This document shows, one piece after another, positions 19,387 to 26,737 of a stretch of 40,960 nucleotides of DNA. A program made the position numbers and the translations under genes. Position 1 is the first letter of the stretch, and each line of letters starts with the position of its first letter. The DNA lies in NCBI GenBank assembly GCA_003134595.1, contig PLBS01000113.1:18815-59774 (forward strand), written 5' to 3'. Source of the DNA: Gallionella sp. (GTDB lineage Bacteria > Pseudomonadota > Gammaproteobacteria > Burkholderiales > Gallionellaceae). Under the pieces are notes generated by a model. It was given only the letters and a program-made list of their open reading frames with translations, was not told the DNA's origin and did not search any database.

Positions 19387-19605
19387 TTACTTTGTGCTGT
19401 TATCCAGTCTGTCGAGCAATGCCAAGGCCTTTTTGGGATTGCCTTTCAGGGCAAGGGCGCGAAAGCGGACTTCGGCATCGTGCGCCGACAAAACCGAGGT
19501 GGTGAGTTCCTCGACCAGTTTGTTGATGCTGAGATGCCGCGACTTGGCGAGCTGTTTCAGGCGCTGGTGTTTGTCGTCGGGGAGTCTGATGGTCATGGTG
19601 GACAT
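19387..19605 (-). CDS. Ribbon-helix-helix antitoxin of the PIN module
   Basis: A 72-residue protein starting MSTMTIRLPDDKHQRLKQLA, a CopG/Arc-type ribbon-helix-helix DNA-binding domain, followed by a helical tail with LKGNPKKALALLDRLDNSTK that would wrap the toxin. The start at 19605 has GGAGG at 19613-19617. It overlaps the 3' end of the PIN toxin gene by 13 nt, so the order is toxin then antitoxin. Confidence 0.88.
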   Translation of the reverse strand: MSTMTIRLPDDKHQRLKQLAKSRHLSINKLVEELTTSVLSAHDAEVRFRALALKGNPKKALALLDRLDNSTK

Positions 19606-20033
19606 TTGTATACCTCCAGGCATTGTTTCGGGGTTAAAATTTTGGTGTTGGGAAATAGTAGTTCTGCATTTTTCAAATCACGGGTGTTGCGCGATACAAT
19701 GGCTTGTGCTCCGCTCGCGACGGCCAACTCTATCAAGTGGTTGTCGCCCTCATCTTGCAGGTTTGGCCGCCATGCGAAATAAATTTCTATCCATCTCGCC
19801 TGCTTGAGCAATGCGGCAAAAACCGTTTCGCGTTCTTTGCGGCTCAACTGGCAATCAACGAACAATTTGTCGCGCGACAACAGGGTTTCATATTCGGTAA
19901 ATAGCGCCACGCCGAACAGCGGCTGGTAGTGCCCCTGCAAACATCTGCGTATGACTTCACGCGCCACGCTGCTGTCGTTGCGCGAAAGCAATGCCGCGAC
20001 AAAAACATCGGTGTCGATAACGAGTTGAGTCAT
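19593..20033 (-). CDS. PIN-domain toxin (VapC-like RNase)
   Basis: A 146-residue PIN-domain protein of the 'putative toxin, PIN family' type. The acidic active-site residues are all present: Asp7 (LVIDTDVFVAALL), Glu47 (FTEYETLL), Asp94/Asp97 (LQDEGDNHLIELA) and Asp119 in SRNTRDL. Such enzymes cleave tRNA or mRNA when released from their antitoxin. The start at 20033 is the first family-like Met; upstream codons (to 20090) run into the operator palindrome at 20045-20058. It is followed by the overlapping ribbon-helix-helix antitoxin. The module looks intact. Confidence 0.9.
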   Translation of the reverse strand: MTQLVIDTDVFVAALLSRNDSSVAREVIRRCLQGHYQPLFGVALFTEYETLLSRDKLFVDCQLSRKERETVFAALLKQARWIEIYFAWRPNLQDEGDNHLIELAVASGAQAIVSRNTRDLKNAELLFPNTKILTPKQCLEVYKCPP

Positions 20034-20044
20034 ACGACAAAAGG

Positions 20045-20058
20045 TAGCATATATGCTA
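20045..20058. promoter_or_regulatory. Operator palindrome of the PIN module
   Basis: TAGCATATATGCTA is a perfect 14-bp palindrome 11 bp upstream of the PIN start and overlaps a possible -10 element; expected binding site of the ribbon-helix-helix antitoxin. Confidence 0.55.
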
Positions 20059-20147
20059 TCAATCTGCAATGGGCGGCATTGGCTGCGCACGTCCGGTTAC
20101 CCGTTTTTTCAGCGGCAAAAGGGCTGACCGTGGAGAAACATGGTGCG

Positions 20148-20169
20148 CTGTAGCGCTAATGTGCTACAG
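20148..20169. promoter_or_regulatory. Operator of the ParD/ParE-like module
   Basis: CTGTAGC and GCTACAG form a perfect 7-bp inverted repeat with an 8-nt spacer, 32 bp upstream of the antitoxin start. AGTATGCGTATAC follows and may contain the -10 box. It is the expected autoregulation site for the CopG-type antitoxin. Confidence 0.5.
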
Positions 20170-20201
20170 TATGCGTATACCTTTAACCCTTGGAGACAGC
20201 T

Positions 20202-20486
20202 ATGTCCACAACTACCATTCGCTTGCCGGAAGACCTGAAAGCTCGCGTTGCAGCGGCGGCGAAACGTGCAGGCACGAGTACGCACGGTTTCATTCTTGAG
20301 GCCATTGCGGAAAAAACGGCGCAGGAGGAGCAGCGTGCCAATTTTGATGCGGTTGCCGAGGAGCGCTTTGCCCGTATCGCTTCCTCCGGGAAGACGGTTC
20401 CGTGGCAGGAAATGCGCGGTTATCTGGAAGAGCGGCTCGCCGGTAAAAAGGTAAAGCGCCCGGTAGCTCGCAAACTGGCGCGCTGA
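20202..20486 (+). CDS. ParD/CopG-like antitoxin
   Basis: A 94-residue protein with an N-terminal ribbon-helix-helix (MSTTTIRLPEDLKARVAAAA), then a helix and a basic tail (GKKVKRPVARKLAR). The start has GGAG at 20192-20195, 6 nt upstream. Divergent from the PIN module; the two operators lie about 90 bp apart. It is followed after 2 bp by the ParE-like toxin. It should repress its own operon and neutralise the toxin. Confidence 0.9.
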   Translation: MSTTTIRLPEDLKARVAAAAKRAGTSTHGFILEAIAEKTAQEEQRANFDAVAEERFARIASSGKTVPWQEMRGYLEERLAGKKVKRPVARKLAR

Positions 20487-20488
20487 AA

Positions 20489-20785
20489 TTGTCGCGCATC
20501 GAATTGGCAGCGGAGGTGGGGGGTGATTTTGATCGCATCCTCGATCACCTAGCCCAATATCAGGTTGAGAATCCGGTGTTGCGCATCAGGGAGATCATCG
20601 AGGCGCTCAACGTGTTGGAGCACAATCCCATGATTGGTCGCCCCGCGAATAACGATAAGCGAGAACTGGTGATCGGGCGCAGTTCGCACGGCTATGTGGC
20701 TTTGTATCGTTACATTGCTGAAATCGACACCGTTTTTGTCCTTGCTGTGCGCAGCCGGCAGGAAGCGGGCTATGCGGGGCTTTGA
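20489..20785 (+). CDS. ParE/RelE-superfamily toxin
   Basis: A 98-residue ParE-like protein: SRIELAAEVGGDFDRILDHL, then HNPMIGRPANNDKRELVIGR and a C-terminal VFVLAVRSRQEAGY strand, which is the usual ParE ending. ParE toxins inhibit DNA gyrase; RelE relatives cut mRNA, and the sequence alone leaves the target open. It must start at TTG 20489, two bases after the antitoxin stop; no in-frame ATG is available. The module looks intact. Confidence 0.88.
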   Translation: MSRIELAAEVGGDFDRILDHLAQYQVENPVLRIREIIEALNVLEHNPMIGRPANNDKRELVIGRSSHGYVALYRYIAEIDTVFVLAVRSRQEAGYAGL

Positions 20786-20808
20786 AATAGAAACCTCAGT
20801 TTGAATTT

Positions 20809-20890
20809 GTAGGAGCGGGCCATGCCCGCGAATCGTTTGGTCGCGGGTACGAAAAACTTTTGTCCGGGCACCCGCATGGCCCGCTCCTAC
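20809..20890. repeat. Paired REP elements in inverted orientation
   Basis: GTAGGAGCGGGCCATGCCCG at the left and GCATGGCCCGCTCCTAC at the right form a BIME-like pair. It is the same family as 5298-5320 and 23592-23607 and resembles the GTGGGAGCGGGC REP of pseudomonads, which is mobilised by RAYT transposases. It lies between two convergent toxin-antitoxin modules. The inner part has a 19-nt identity with 30086-30104. Confidence 0.75.
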
Positions 20891-20926
20891 CGATTAAAAG
20901 GGTCGGGTTCGGAATGTTTTTCAGAA

Positions 20927-21220
20927 TCACGCCGCCAGTTTCAACTCTACTTTCTTCCCCGCTCGCGTTGCCAAGGTGATCAGCATGTCCAGGCTGAACT
21001 TGTCCCACTTGCCGCGTATCAGGTCGGACACGCGCGATTGCGAGATGCCGAGCACCTTGGCGGCTTCGGCTTGTGTCCAATGTTTATCGCGGATTTTGAT
21101 GCGCAGTTCACCCATCAGTTGGGCGCGCATCGTCAGGATGGTGGCTTCTTCCTGTGAAAAACCGAGATCGAGAAATACGTTGCCGCAGGATTCGGTGATT
21201 TTGAGTTTTTCCTTTTTCAT
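20927..21220 (-). CDS. XRE-family antitoxin (HigA-like, COG5606 type), module 4
   Basis: A 97-residue protein with the helix-turn-helix WTQAEAAKVLGISQSRVSDL and the ending ITLATRAGKKVELKLAA, characteristic of the XRE antitoxins paired with COG4679-type toxins. The ATG at 21220 originally overlapped the toxin's TGA (ATGA, 21217-21220). The ribosome site is AAGGAG inside the toxin tail, about 9 nt upstream. The partner toxin is truncated by a frameshift. Confidence 0.88.
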   Translation of the reverse strand: MKKEKLKITESCGNVFLDLGFSQEEATILTMRAQLMGELRIKIRDKHWTQAEAAKVLGISQSRVSDLIRGKWDKFSLDMLITLATRAGKKVELKLAA

Positions 21221-21539
21221 TTTGCAATCTCCTTGAGTTGCTTATAGCGGGCAGTTGCCAACGCGATGTCTTCCTTGCGCGTCTGTTGCGTTATTTCTGG
21301 AAGGCGTGCAGCACATACACCGCATCGGCAAATTTCGCCACATAAATCACGCGCCATTCGCCCAGAACATGGATACGGATTTCATAAGCGCCTGCGCCGA
21401 TATTCAGCATCGGCTTCCAGTCCGATGGCATCAAACCAAGCTGAACTTGCCAAAGCTCATGTCCTGCCGCTCCCTTTGCTTCCTTGGGAAATTCGGATAG
21501 ATCGTCCTCGCTGGCGCCGATGAACTTGAGCGATTTCAT
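21217..21539 (-). pseudogene. RelE/HigB-like toxin (COG4679 type), C-terminal frameshift
   Basis: The frame from ATG 21539 (MKSLKFIGASEDDLSEFPKE) encodes 82 residues and stops at TAA 21291-21293, just after VYVLHAFQK. The expected tail continues in another frame: TQQTRKEDIALATARYKQLK then EIAK, ending at TGA 21217-21219, exactly overlapping the antitoxin ATG. An indel at about 21291 (one base lost or two gained) therefore removes ~25 residues, which in RelE-like toxins include the conserved K(T/K)Q-T motif. The 82-residue product may be inactive. Confidence 0.85.
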
Positions 21540-21549
21540 GGATGCAATA

Positions 21550-21568
21550 TATAAGTATTTGTATAAGT
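21550..21568. promoter_or_regulatory. Possible operator of module 4
   Basis: TATAAGT occurs twice with a 12-bp period (21550-21556, 21562-21568), just upstream of the toxin start at 21539, suggesting a direct-repeat operator or overlapping -10 boxes. Confidence 0.3.
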
Positions 21569-21694
21569 GCGCAAGTGGTAAAACTAACGGGTAAACTTCA
21601 AATATATTTTCGTAAACTTGTAAATTCCAAAGTATCCTTTGAATAATTTATAGTTGGCGAGATGGCAATACCATCGCCTTACAAAACTTTCACC

Positions 21695-23419
21695 ATGAAA
21701 CTCGATCTGCTCACCAAATTCCTGCTCGCCGCAGCACTCGCTCTCTGTCAGCTCAACACGCAGGCCGCTTCGCAAGCGCCCGTCGCCGCCGAGCACGGCA
21801 TGGTCGTCACGGCGCAGCATCTGGCGACGCACGTTGGCGTCGATGTGCTGAAGGCCGGCGGCAATGCGGTGGACGCAGCCGTCGCGGTGGGCTATGCGCT
21901 GGCCGTGGTCTACCCGGCGGCGGGCAATCTCGGCGGGGGCGGCTTCATGACGATACAGCTGGCCGATGGCCGCAAGACTTTCCTCGACTTCCGCGAGAAG
22001 GCGCCGCTGGCCGCGACCGCGGACATGTATCTCGACAGTGACGGCAATGTGGTAAAGGGCGCGAGCACCGATGGTTTTCTTGCAGTAGGAGTCCCGGGCA
22101 CGGTGTCGGGCATGGAGATGGCGCGCGCGAAGTACGGAACCATGAAACGTGAAAAGCTAATTTCCCCGGCGATCAAATACGCGCAGGAGGGCTTCGTGCT
22201 CGAGCAGGGCGACATCGATATGCTGATGACCGCGAATGAAAAATTCAAGAGTGACCCGGCCTCGGCGGCGATCTTTTTGAATCACGGCGCGCCTTACAAA
22301 GCCGGGCAGAAGATCGTGCAGAAAGACCTCGCGCATACGCTGAAGCTGATCAGCGAAAAAGGTGCTGCCGGTTTTTACCTGGGGCCGGTGGGCAGCGCGA
22401 TCGTCGCAAGCATGCGCGCGGGCAACGGCATCATCACGCAGGCCGACCTGAACGAGTACAGCACGCGCGAGTTGAAGCCGATTGAGTGTACGTATCGCGG
22501 CTACGGCATCGTCTCGGCGCCGCCGCCGAGCTCAGGCGGCGTGACGCTGTGCGAGATGCTGAACATCCTGGAAGGCTATCCGCTGCAGGAACTGGGCTAT
22601 CGCTCGGCGCAGGCGGTGCAGTACCAGATCGAGGCGATGCGCCACGCGTACGTCGATCGCAACAGTTACCTCGGCGACCCAGACTTCGTGAAAAATCCGG
22701 TCGACCACTTGCTCGATAAAAATTATGCCGCGAAGATACGCGCGATGATCGCCCCGGAAATGGCCGGCGTTTCCTTGTTGATCAAGCCTGGCGTCCCTCC
22801 ACACGAGGGCAGCAACACCACGCACTATTCGATCGTCGACCAGTGGGGCAATGCGGTGTCGGTCACCTACACGCTGAACGACTGGTTCGGCGCCAAGGTC
22901 ACCGCCGCGAAAACCGGCGTGCTGCTGAACGACGAGATGGACGACTTCACGATCAAGACCGGCGTGCCGAACAGCTTCGGGCTGGTGCAGGGCGAGGCGA
23001 ACACGATCGCACCCGGCAAGCGCCCGCTGAGTTCGATGAGCCCGACCATCGTCACCAGGGACGGCAAGCCGGTGATGGTGCTCGGCACGCCGGGCGGCAG
23101 CCGCATCATCACCACGGTGCTGCTGACGATACTCAACGTGATCGACTACGGCATGGACATACAAGAGGCGGTGGATGCGCCGCGCTTCCACCAGCAATGG
23201 TTGCCGGACGTGACGAATGTCGAGCCGGACGCGCTCAGCCCCGAGGTGCGCAAGATTTTAGAGGGCTGGGGCCAGAAGTTCGGCGACCCGCAGGAGGCTA
23301 ATCATATTGTGGCGATATTGGTTGGCGCGCCGAAGCTGGGCGGCAAGGCGGTTGGGAAGAACCGCTATTACGGGGCGAATGATATGCGGCGCGGGACGGG
23401 GTTGGCGTTGGGGTATTGA
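21695..23419 (+). CDS. ggt: Gamma-glutamyltranspeptidase precursor
   Basis: A 574-residue Ntn-hydrolase of the glutathione pathway that hydrolyses or transfers the gamma-glutamyl group in the periplasm. A signal peptide (MKLDLLTKFLLAAALALCQL, cleavage near QAAS) is followed by the heavy chain. The autocleavage site is NTTHYS, with Thr375 the nucleophile that starts the light chain. Also visible are APPPSSGGVTL, KRPLSSMSPTIV and GTPGGSRIITTV. An in-frame ATG at 21662 (after GGCGAG) would add 11 residues; 21695 gives a normal signal peptide. The length matches E. coli Ggt (580). The last codons form one arm of a 22-bp inverted repeat (23413-23549). Confidence 0.96.
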   Translation: MKLDLLTKFLLAAALALCQLNTQAASQAPVAAEHGMVVTAQHLATHVGVDVLKAGGNAVDAAVAVGYALAVVYPAAGNLGGGGFMTIQLADGRKTFLDFREKAPLAATADMYLDSDGNVVKGASTDGFLAVGVPGTVSGMEMARAKYGTMKREKLISPAIKYAQEGFVLEQGDIDMLMTANEKFKSDPASAAIFLNHGAPYKAGQKIVQKDLAHTLKLISEKGAAGFYLGPVGSAIVASMRAGNGIITQADLNEYSTRELKPIECTYRGYGIVSAPPPSSGGVTLCEMLNILEGYPLQELGYRSAQAVQYQIEAMRHAYVDRNSYLGDPDFVKNPVDHLLDKNYAAKIRAMIAPEMAGVSLLIKPGVPPHEGSNTTHYSIVDQWGNAVSVTYTLNDWFGAKVTAAKTGVLLNDEMDDFTIKTGVPNSFGLVQGEANTIAPGKRPLSSMSPTIVTRDGKPVMVLGTPGGSRIITTVLLTILNVIDYGMDIQEAVDAPRFHQQWLPDVTNVEPDALSPEVRKILEGWGQKFGDPQEANHIVAILVGAPKLGGKAVGKNRYYGANDMRRGTGLALGY

Positions 23420-23549
23420 GGCGCTGAAAATGTCCCAGCTATGGTTCGATACATTTTCCGTTCGTCCTGAGTGCCGCGCTTTGCGCGGTGTATCGAAGGA
23501 ACGAACGGAAAACACTCACCACGAACGGACATTTTCAGCGCCTCAATAC
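23413..23549. repeat. 22-bp perfect inverted repeat around a nested palindrome at the ggt 3' end
   Basis: GTATTGAGGCGCTGAAAATG (start of the left arm, 23413-23434) is matched by its perfect complement at 23528-23549. The left arm contains the last ggt codon and stop. Inside lie further arms, TTTTCCGTTCGT and ACGAACGGAAAA, and a GCCGCGC-TTT-GCGCGG hairpin. It can act as a strong terminator, or it is a MITE-like element that copied the gene end in inverted form. Confidence 0.8.
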
Positions 23550-23591
23550 GTAAAAAAACGACAAATGAATTTGTCTTTGTCCGAAAAACTT

Positions 23592-23691
23592 TTGGCCCGC
23601 TCCTACAATTATGCAGCTTTTAATGCGAAGCAAACGTAGGGCGGGTTTTACCCGCCGCAAATATACAATGTCGGGCAGAGCCCGACCTACG
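23592..23691. repeat. REP-like palindromes downstream of ggt
   Basis: GGCCCGCTCCTAC (from 23595) is a REP half-site. 23635-23691 is a two-stem element bounded by CGTAGG and CCTACG, with inner stems GGCGGGTTTTACCCGCC and GTCGGGCAGAGCCCGAC. Together with 23413-23549 and 23695-23757 they fill the 342-bp gene-free gap 23420-23761. Confidence 0.65.
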
Positions 23692-23694
23692 AGA

Positions 23695-23757
23695 AATTAA
23701 AGGAGCCAGATTCGAAATATTTTTCTGCTTCCAAAATATATCGACCCTAGCCCCTTT
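23695..23757. repeat. AATTAAAGG-GCCAG dispersed repeat, copy 1
   Basis: About 60 bp: AATTAAAGGAGCCAGATTCG, then a T-run with TTCTGCTTC and AAAATATATCGACCC. The same order recurs at 25117-25176 and 26944-26999, with diverged heads at 20893-20922 and 12273-12297. It is intergenic each time; the family is not one I can name. Confidence 0.7.
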
Positions 23758-23761
23758 GGGC

Positions 23762-24454
23762 TTAATAGTTCTTGTCGTCATAGCCTGGGAATCTATCCTG
23801 TTTGACAGTGATGCCGCGTTCATGCAACTTTGAGCCGATACTCTCAACCATCGGCTCGGGTCCGGACAGATAGAGCATTTGTTTTCTCGCTTGAGGCGCG
23901 AGTTCAAGAATTTTATCTGCGGTGATAGGTTCACCAATGGGGATACGCAAAGTAAATTCCGGATGCTTATTGGAAAGATTTTGCAGTTCGGTTTGAAAAG
24001 AAACTTCTTCGGTGCGATTAAAATATATAAGAGTGGCATTAAGTGGTTTCCCTGCTTTGTGCCGCTCAAGCAAAATACTGCGAAACGGTGTTACGCCAAT
24101 TCCGCCGGCAACCATCACGACCGGCTCATCCGATTCCTCTTCCCAGGTAAAGTCTCCGCCAAGTTCGTACGCCATGATCTCCTCACCCGGCTTCATGGCG
24201 TTGAGGGCTTGCTTGAACCTGCTTCCTGACACCCTCGTTGTGATGTGGATTACTCCCTCACTCGGTGCGGAAGCAATGGTAAACCAACGCTGATTTTCAG
24301 CTTCAGTCGCGCCCGCTTGCGGCAATGTATAACCCTGGTTCTGCCCCGCTATCCAGGTAAGGCCACTCGTCTCAAAGATAAATGTCCGGACGTTACCGGC
24401 CTCGTCGCGCGAGGATATGAGTTTTAATGTGGATATATTTTTGTTTTGTTCCAT
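23762..24454 (-). CDS. Ferredoxin-NAD(P) reductase-like flavoprotein
   Basis: A 230-residue protein with both modules of the ferredoxin-NADP+ reductase family. The FAD-binding barrel carries RWFTIASAP (residues 56-64), and the NAD(P) Rossmann domain has VVMVAGGIGVTPFRSIL (112-128), LYLSGPEPMVESIG and the C-terminal FPGYDD. No [2Fe-2S] domain is fused, so it should pass electrons between NAD(P)H and a separate carrier. The ribosome site is weak. It begins 32 bp downstream of the Mug-like gene, on the same strand, so they may be co-transcribed. Confidence 0.88.
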   Translation of the reverse strand: MEQNKNISTLKLISSRDEAGNVRTFIFETSGLTWIAGQNQGYTLPQAGATEAENQRWFTIASAPSEGVIHITTRVSGSRFKQALNAMKPGEEIMAYELGGDFTWEEESDEPVVMVAGGIGVTPFRSILLERHKAGKPLNATLIYFNRTEEVSFQTELQNLSNKHPEFTLRIPIGEPITADKILELAPQARKQMLYLSGPEPMVESIGSKLHERGITVKQDRFPGYDDKNY

Positions 24455-24486
24455 GTGGTTATTTTAGATAAAAAATTAACCGCGAA

Positions 24487-24996
24487 TCAAGCATGAGCAG
24501 CTTGTGCAATTTTTCTTAACTCGCGAATTCTGACAACGGCTTCTCCGCGCAAAGGAAAATGCATAACGAAGATCTTCGCTCCATTGATGCTGTCCTGCCA
24601 GCCAAAAGAGAAATCTTTTGATCCGGTATATTTCTCGTACGTGATTTTTCCGATAAAACAGACTACTTTCGGCATCTCAGTCCTGATTATGCGTGAAATT
24701 TTTTTGCGTCCCGGCAACTCCTCGCCCTTCCTAAGCTCGGAAACATCGCGCGTGGGCCGATCTATAATGTTCACGAAGCCTAATCGATACACCGCATTAA
24801 ACTTCTTTGTGTATATCCGTCTTAACGATTCATCATCTCGAAGTTCGTCTCTTTTTTCCTGGATGATCCCCGCGCCTGAAAGAAGGTACCAAAACGATTT
24901 ATTATTGGAAAATGGCACGCCTCGATCAAACGATCCGAAATGGGGATTAATGCCCACAAAAAGTATCTTTGGCTGCTTGTATGAATAACGGATCAT
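24487..24996 (-). CDS. Mug/TDG-like uracil-DNA glycosylase family protein
   Basis: A 169-residue protein of the uracil-DNA-glycosylase superfamily. Motif A is ILFVGINPHFGSFDRGVPFS, close to the Mug GINPG motif, followed by NKSFWYLLSGAG as in Mug (NRFW..L..AG). The central strand VVCFIGKITYEKYTG matches the family. The second active-site loop reads MHFPLRGEA where Mug has NPSxxN, so substrate range or activity may differ. Mug-type enzymes remove uracil or ethenocytosine in mismatches. No Shine-Dalgarno precedes the ATG at 24996. Confidence 0.78.
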   Translation of the reverse strand: MIRYSYKQPKILFVGINPHFGSFDRGVPFSNNKSFWYLLSGAGIIQEKRDELRDDESLRRIYTKKFNAVYRLGFVNIIDRPTRDVSELRKGEELPGRKKISRIIRTEMPKVVCFIGKITYEKYTGSKDFSFGWQDSINGAKIFVMHFPLRGEAVVRIRELRKIAQAAHA

Positions 24997-25116
24997 GTTT
25001 TAGGTGCAGGATATACGAGCTGGTCTTTCCTTACTTTTAAAAATGGCATTAACCGATGCTTTGGCGCGGAAGTACCGCTCGCGATATCTTGTGCAACCCA
25101 ACCTTTTTTAGCAAGG

Positions 25117-25176
25117 AATTAAAGGGGCTTGGTTTATTGTTTTTCTGCTTCTAAAATATCTCGACCCGCCCCCTTT
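25117..25176. repeat. AATTAAAGG-GCCAG dispersed repeat, copy 2
   Basis: AATTAAAGGGGCTTGG, then GTTTTTCTGCTTCTAAAATA and TCTCGACCCGCCCC. It aligns with 23695-23757 and 26944-26999. It lies 47 bp before the duplicated lipoprotein end at 25224. Confidence 0.7.
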
Positions 25177-25223
25177 TTCTTTGCGAATTGCGCGGGTGGG
25201 ATACCACATAGATCCAAGAGATA

Positions 25224-25264
25224 TCAAAGATCGTTGAGGACATGCTCTCACGCCTTCTTTGCTT
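25224..25264 (-). repeat. 41-bp duplicate of the lipoprotein gene 3' end
   Basis: It matches 26182-26222 (the last 13 codons and stop of the SHOCT lipoprotein) with 3 differences in 41 bases and the same orientation. It borders the downstream end of the alpha/beta hydrolase gene, giving an attL/attR-like arrangement around about 1 kb. Confidence 0.85.
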
Positions 25265-25277
25265 AACCCACACGGCA

Positions 25278-26174
25278 TCAACGATGCTTCCACCAGTCTG
25301 CAATGATGCTCCCCACAGCGGGATTGACCATGTAGCCATAGGAGCGATGGCAATTCAGGCCTGCATCGCTGCGAAAGAAGTTGTAGATTCCATGGCAATG
25401 ATCTTCAATTGACTCGACTAAACCCTGTTCCAGCATAGCGTGAAAACTCTCGTTTAAATTTTGATTCAGCGCAGTAACGTCGCCCACGGCTGACAAATTT
25501 ATCCAGTGGCGGATCAGGTCGGGATAACTTTTTTCTCCTTTGCCATTCATACCCAGCAAGCGCCGATGTATGTAATGCATGCCCATGGGGCTGCCGAGAG
25601 TCAAAAAGTCTACTTTACCTTTCACTCCTTCCTGGCGTGAAAGTTCCCACAATGTATCGTAGGCGACGACAGAACCGAGACTATGTCCAATCAACAACAC
25701 ATCATCTTGTTTCTCAAGCATGGGGCGTAGTGTCTGCTTTAATAAATCACGAATTTTGCTGGCCACATTATCGGTATTATTAAAATAACGGTCGATTTCA
25801 TTGGCGGTACTTCGCAACTCCTCGGGTAGCAATCGTATCAGCAATGGAATGTGATCTCCCAGTGTAAACACGAAGCGGCTCAGCCATATATTCCAGGAAT
25901 GTGCATCCCGCATGTCCTGCTCGGTGGGGCCATGTTTGTTGATCAGGGCATCGATCCATGGAATATCGCTGGTGATATCTTTATACGCCTGGTAATAAAG
26001 GTAGTTCCAGCTAACCAGATGGAACTGCGGGTAGCTGTCCTGCAGTGTGCCTGCCACAGCGCGATCGGCGCGGCGTACCCCTTCAACGAGGGTACGCCAG
26101 AGTAATGCACGATGCAGCGCTGCTTCAGGCTTGGGATTCTTTCCCGGTACGTAAATGATCTGCTTTGTTGCCAT
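25278..26174 (-). CDS. Alpha/beta-hydrolase-like protein
   Basis: A 298-residue cytoplasmic protein with an alpha/beta-hydrolase core: VLLIGHSLGSVVAYDTLWEL with nucleophile Ser165, then DFLTLGSPMGMHYIHR and, towards the end, NLSAVGDVTALN (candidate acid) and NCHRSYGYMVNP (candidate His). Its start MATKQIIYVPGKNPKPEAAL lacks a signal peptide. The substrate is unknown. It starts 7 bp after the stop of the PEGA/SHOCT lipoprotein gene without a clear ribosome site, so it is probably translated from the same transcript. It is bracketed by the 41-bp duplication of the lipoprotein 3' end and may therefore be an insert. Confidence 0.82.
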   Translation of the reverse strand: MATKQIIYVPGKNPKPEAALHRALLWRTLVEGVRRADRAVAGTLQDSYPQFHLVSWNYLYYQAYKDITSDIPWIDALINKHGPTEQDMRDAHSWNIWLSRFVFTLGDHIPLLIRLLPEELRSTANEIDRYFNNTDNVASKIRDLLKQTLRPMLEKQDDVLLIGHSLGSVVAYDTLWELSRQEGVKGKVDFLTLGSPMGMHYIHRRLLGMNGKGEKSYPDLIRHWINLSAVGDVTALNQNLNESFHAMLEQGLVESIEDHCHGIYNFFRSDAGLNCHRSYGYMVNPAVGSIIADWWKHR

Positions 26175-26181
26175 AGAGAGT

Positions 26182-26685
26182 TCAAAGATCGTTGAGGATG
26201 TGCTCTCTCGCCTTCTTTGCTTCTTCTTCGGTGATCAATCCTTTGTTCAGAAGATCCTTGATCTTGTCCAGCCGCTGTTCTACGGCTTCACTGCTGCGGG
26301 GAGCATCCCCGGATGTGCTGGGCGATGCTGGATTCATATCCCCGCAGTCGAGCTGCGCGCGCAGCCCAACGCTGCTTATTTCCGCGTTGACCGTCCTGGT
26401 GAAATCCAAACATCCCGCTTTCTTGAGGGTTATCCTGCCGTACACGGATTCCTTTCCCTTGGGGTAGGTGTTCGGGAAGACATTCTTATGGCTGATCTGG
26501 AGAGGAGTCACCCCGGCCTTTTCACCCATCACGTAAACCTCCGCCCCGGACGGTTCGGATTCGATCTTGATGGGGTTGTCTCCGGCGGCTGGAAATAAAT
26601 TGCCCGTGCCGCCCATTGACGAGCAACCCGCCACAAGCAAAAGATTGGAAAGCACGAGCACCTTTGCTGAACGCTTCAAGAACAT
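26182..26685 (-). CDS. Lipoprotein with PEGA-like and SHOCT domains
   Basis: A 167-residue protein. The signal peptide ends in the lipobox LVAGC with Cys21 as the lipidation site. Residues about 38-110 are a PEGA-like surface domain (IKIESEPSGAEVYVMGEKAG, then TPLQISH), followed by a Ser/Pro-rich linker. The C-terminal 32 residues (RLDKIKDLLNKGLITEEEAK) form a SHOCT helix hairpin. Anchoring to the outer membrane is expected because Ser22 follows the Cys. Function unknown. GGAGGAAT directly before the ATG supports the start. Its last 41 bp are duplicated at 25224-25264. Confidence 0.88.
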   Translation of the reverse strand: MFLKRSAKVLVLSNLLLVAGCSSMGGTGNLFPAAGDNPIKIESEPSGAEVYVMGEKAGVTPLQISHKNVFPNTYPKGKESVYGRITLKKAGCLDFTRTVNAEISSVGLRAQLDCGDMNPASPSTSGDAPRSSEAVEQRLDKIKDLLNKGLITEEEAKKAREHILNDL

Positions 26686-26737
26686 AATTCCTCCGATTTA
26701 CTTAGGGAAACGCAGATTAAATCCGTTCGTGGTGACC

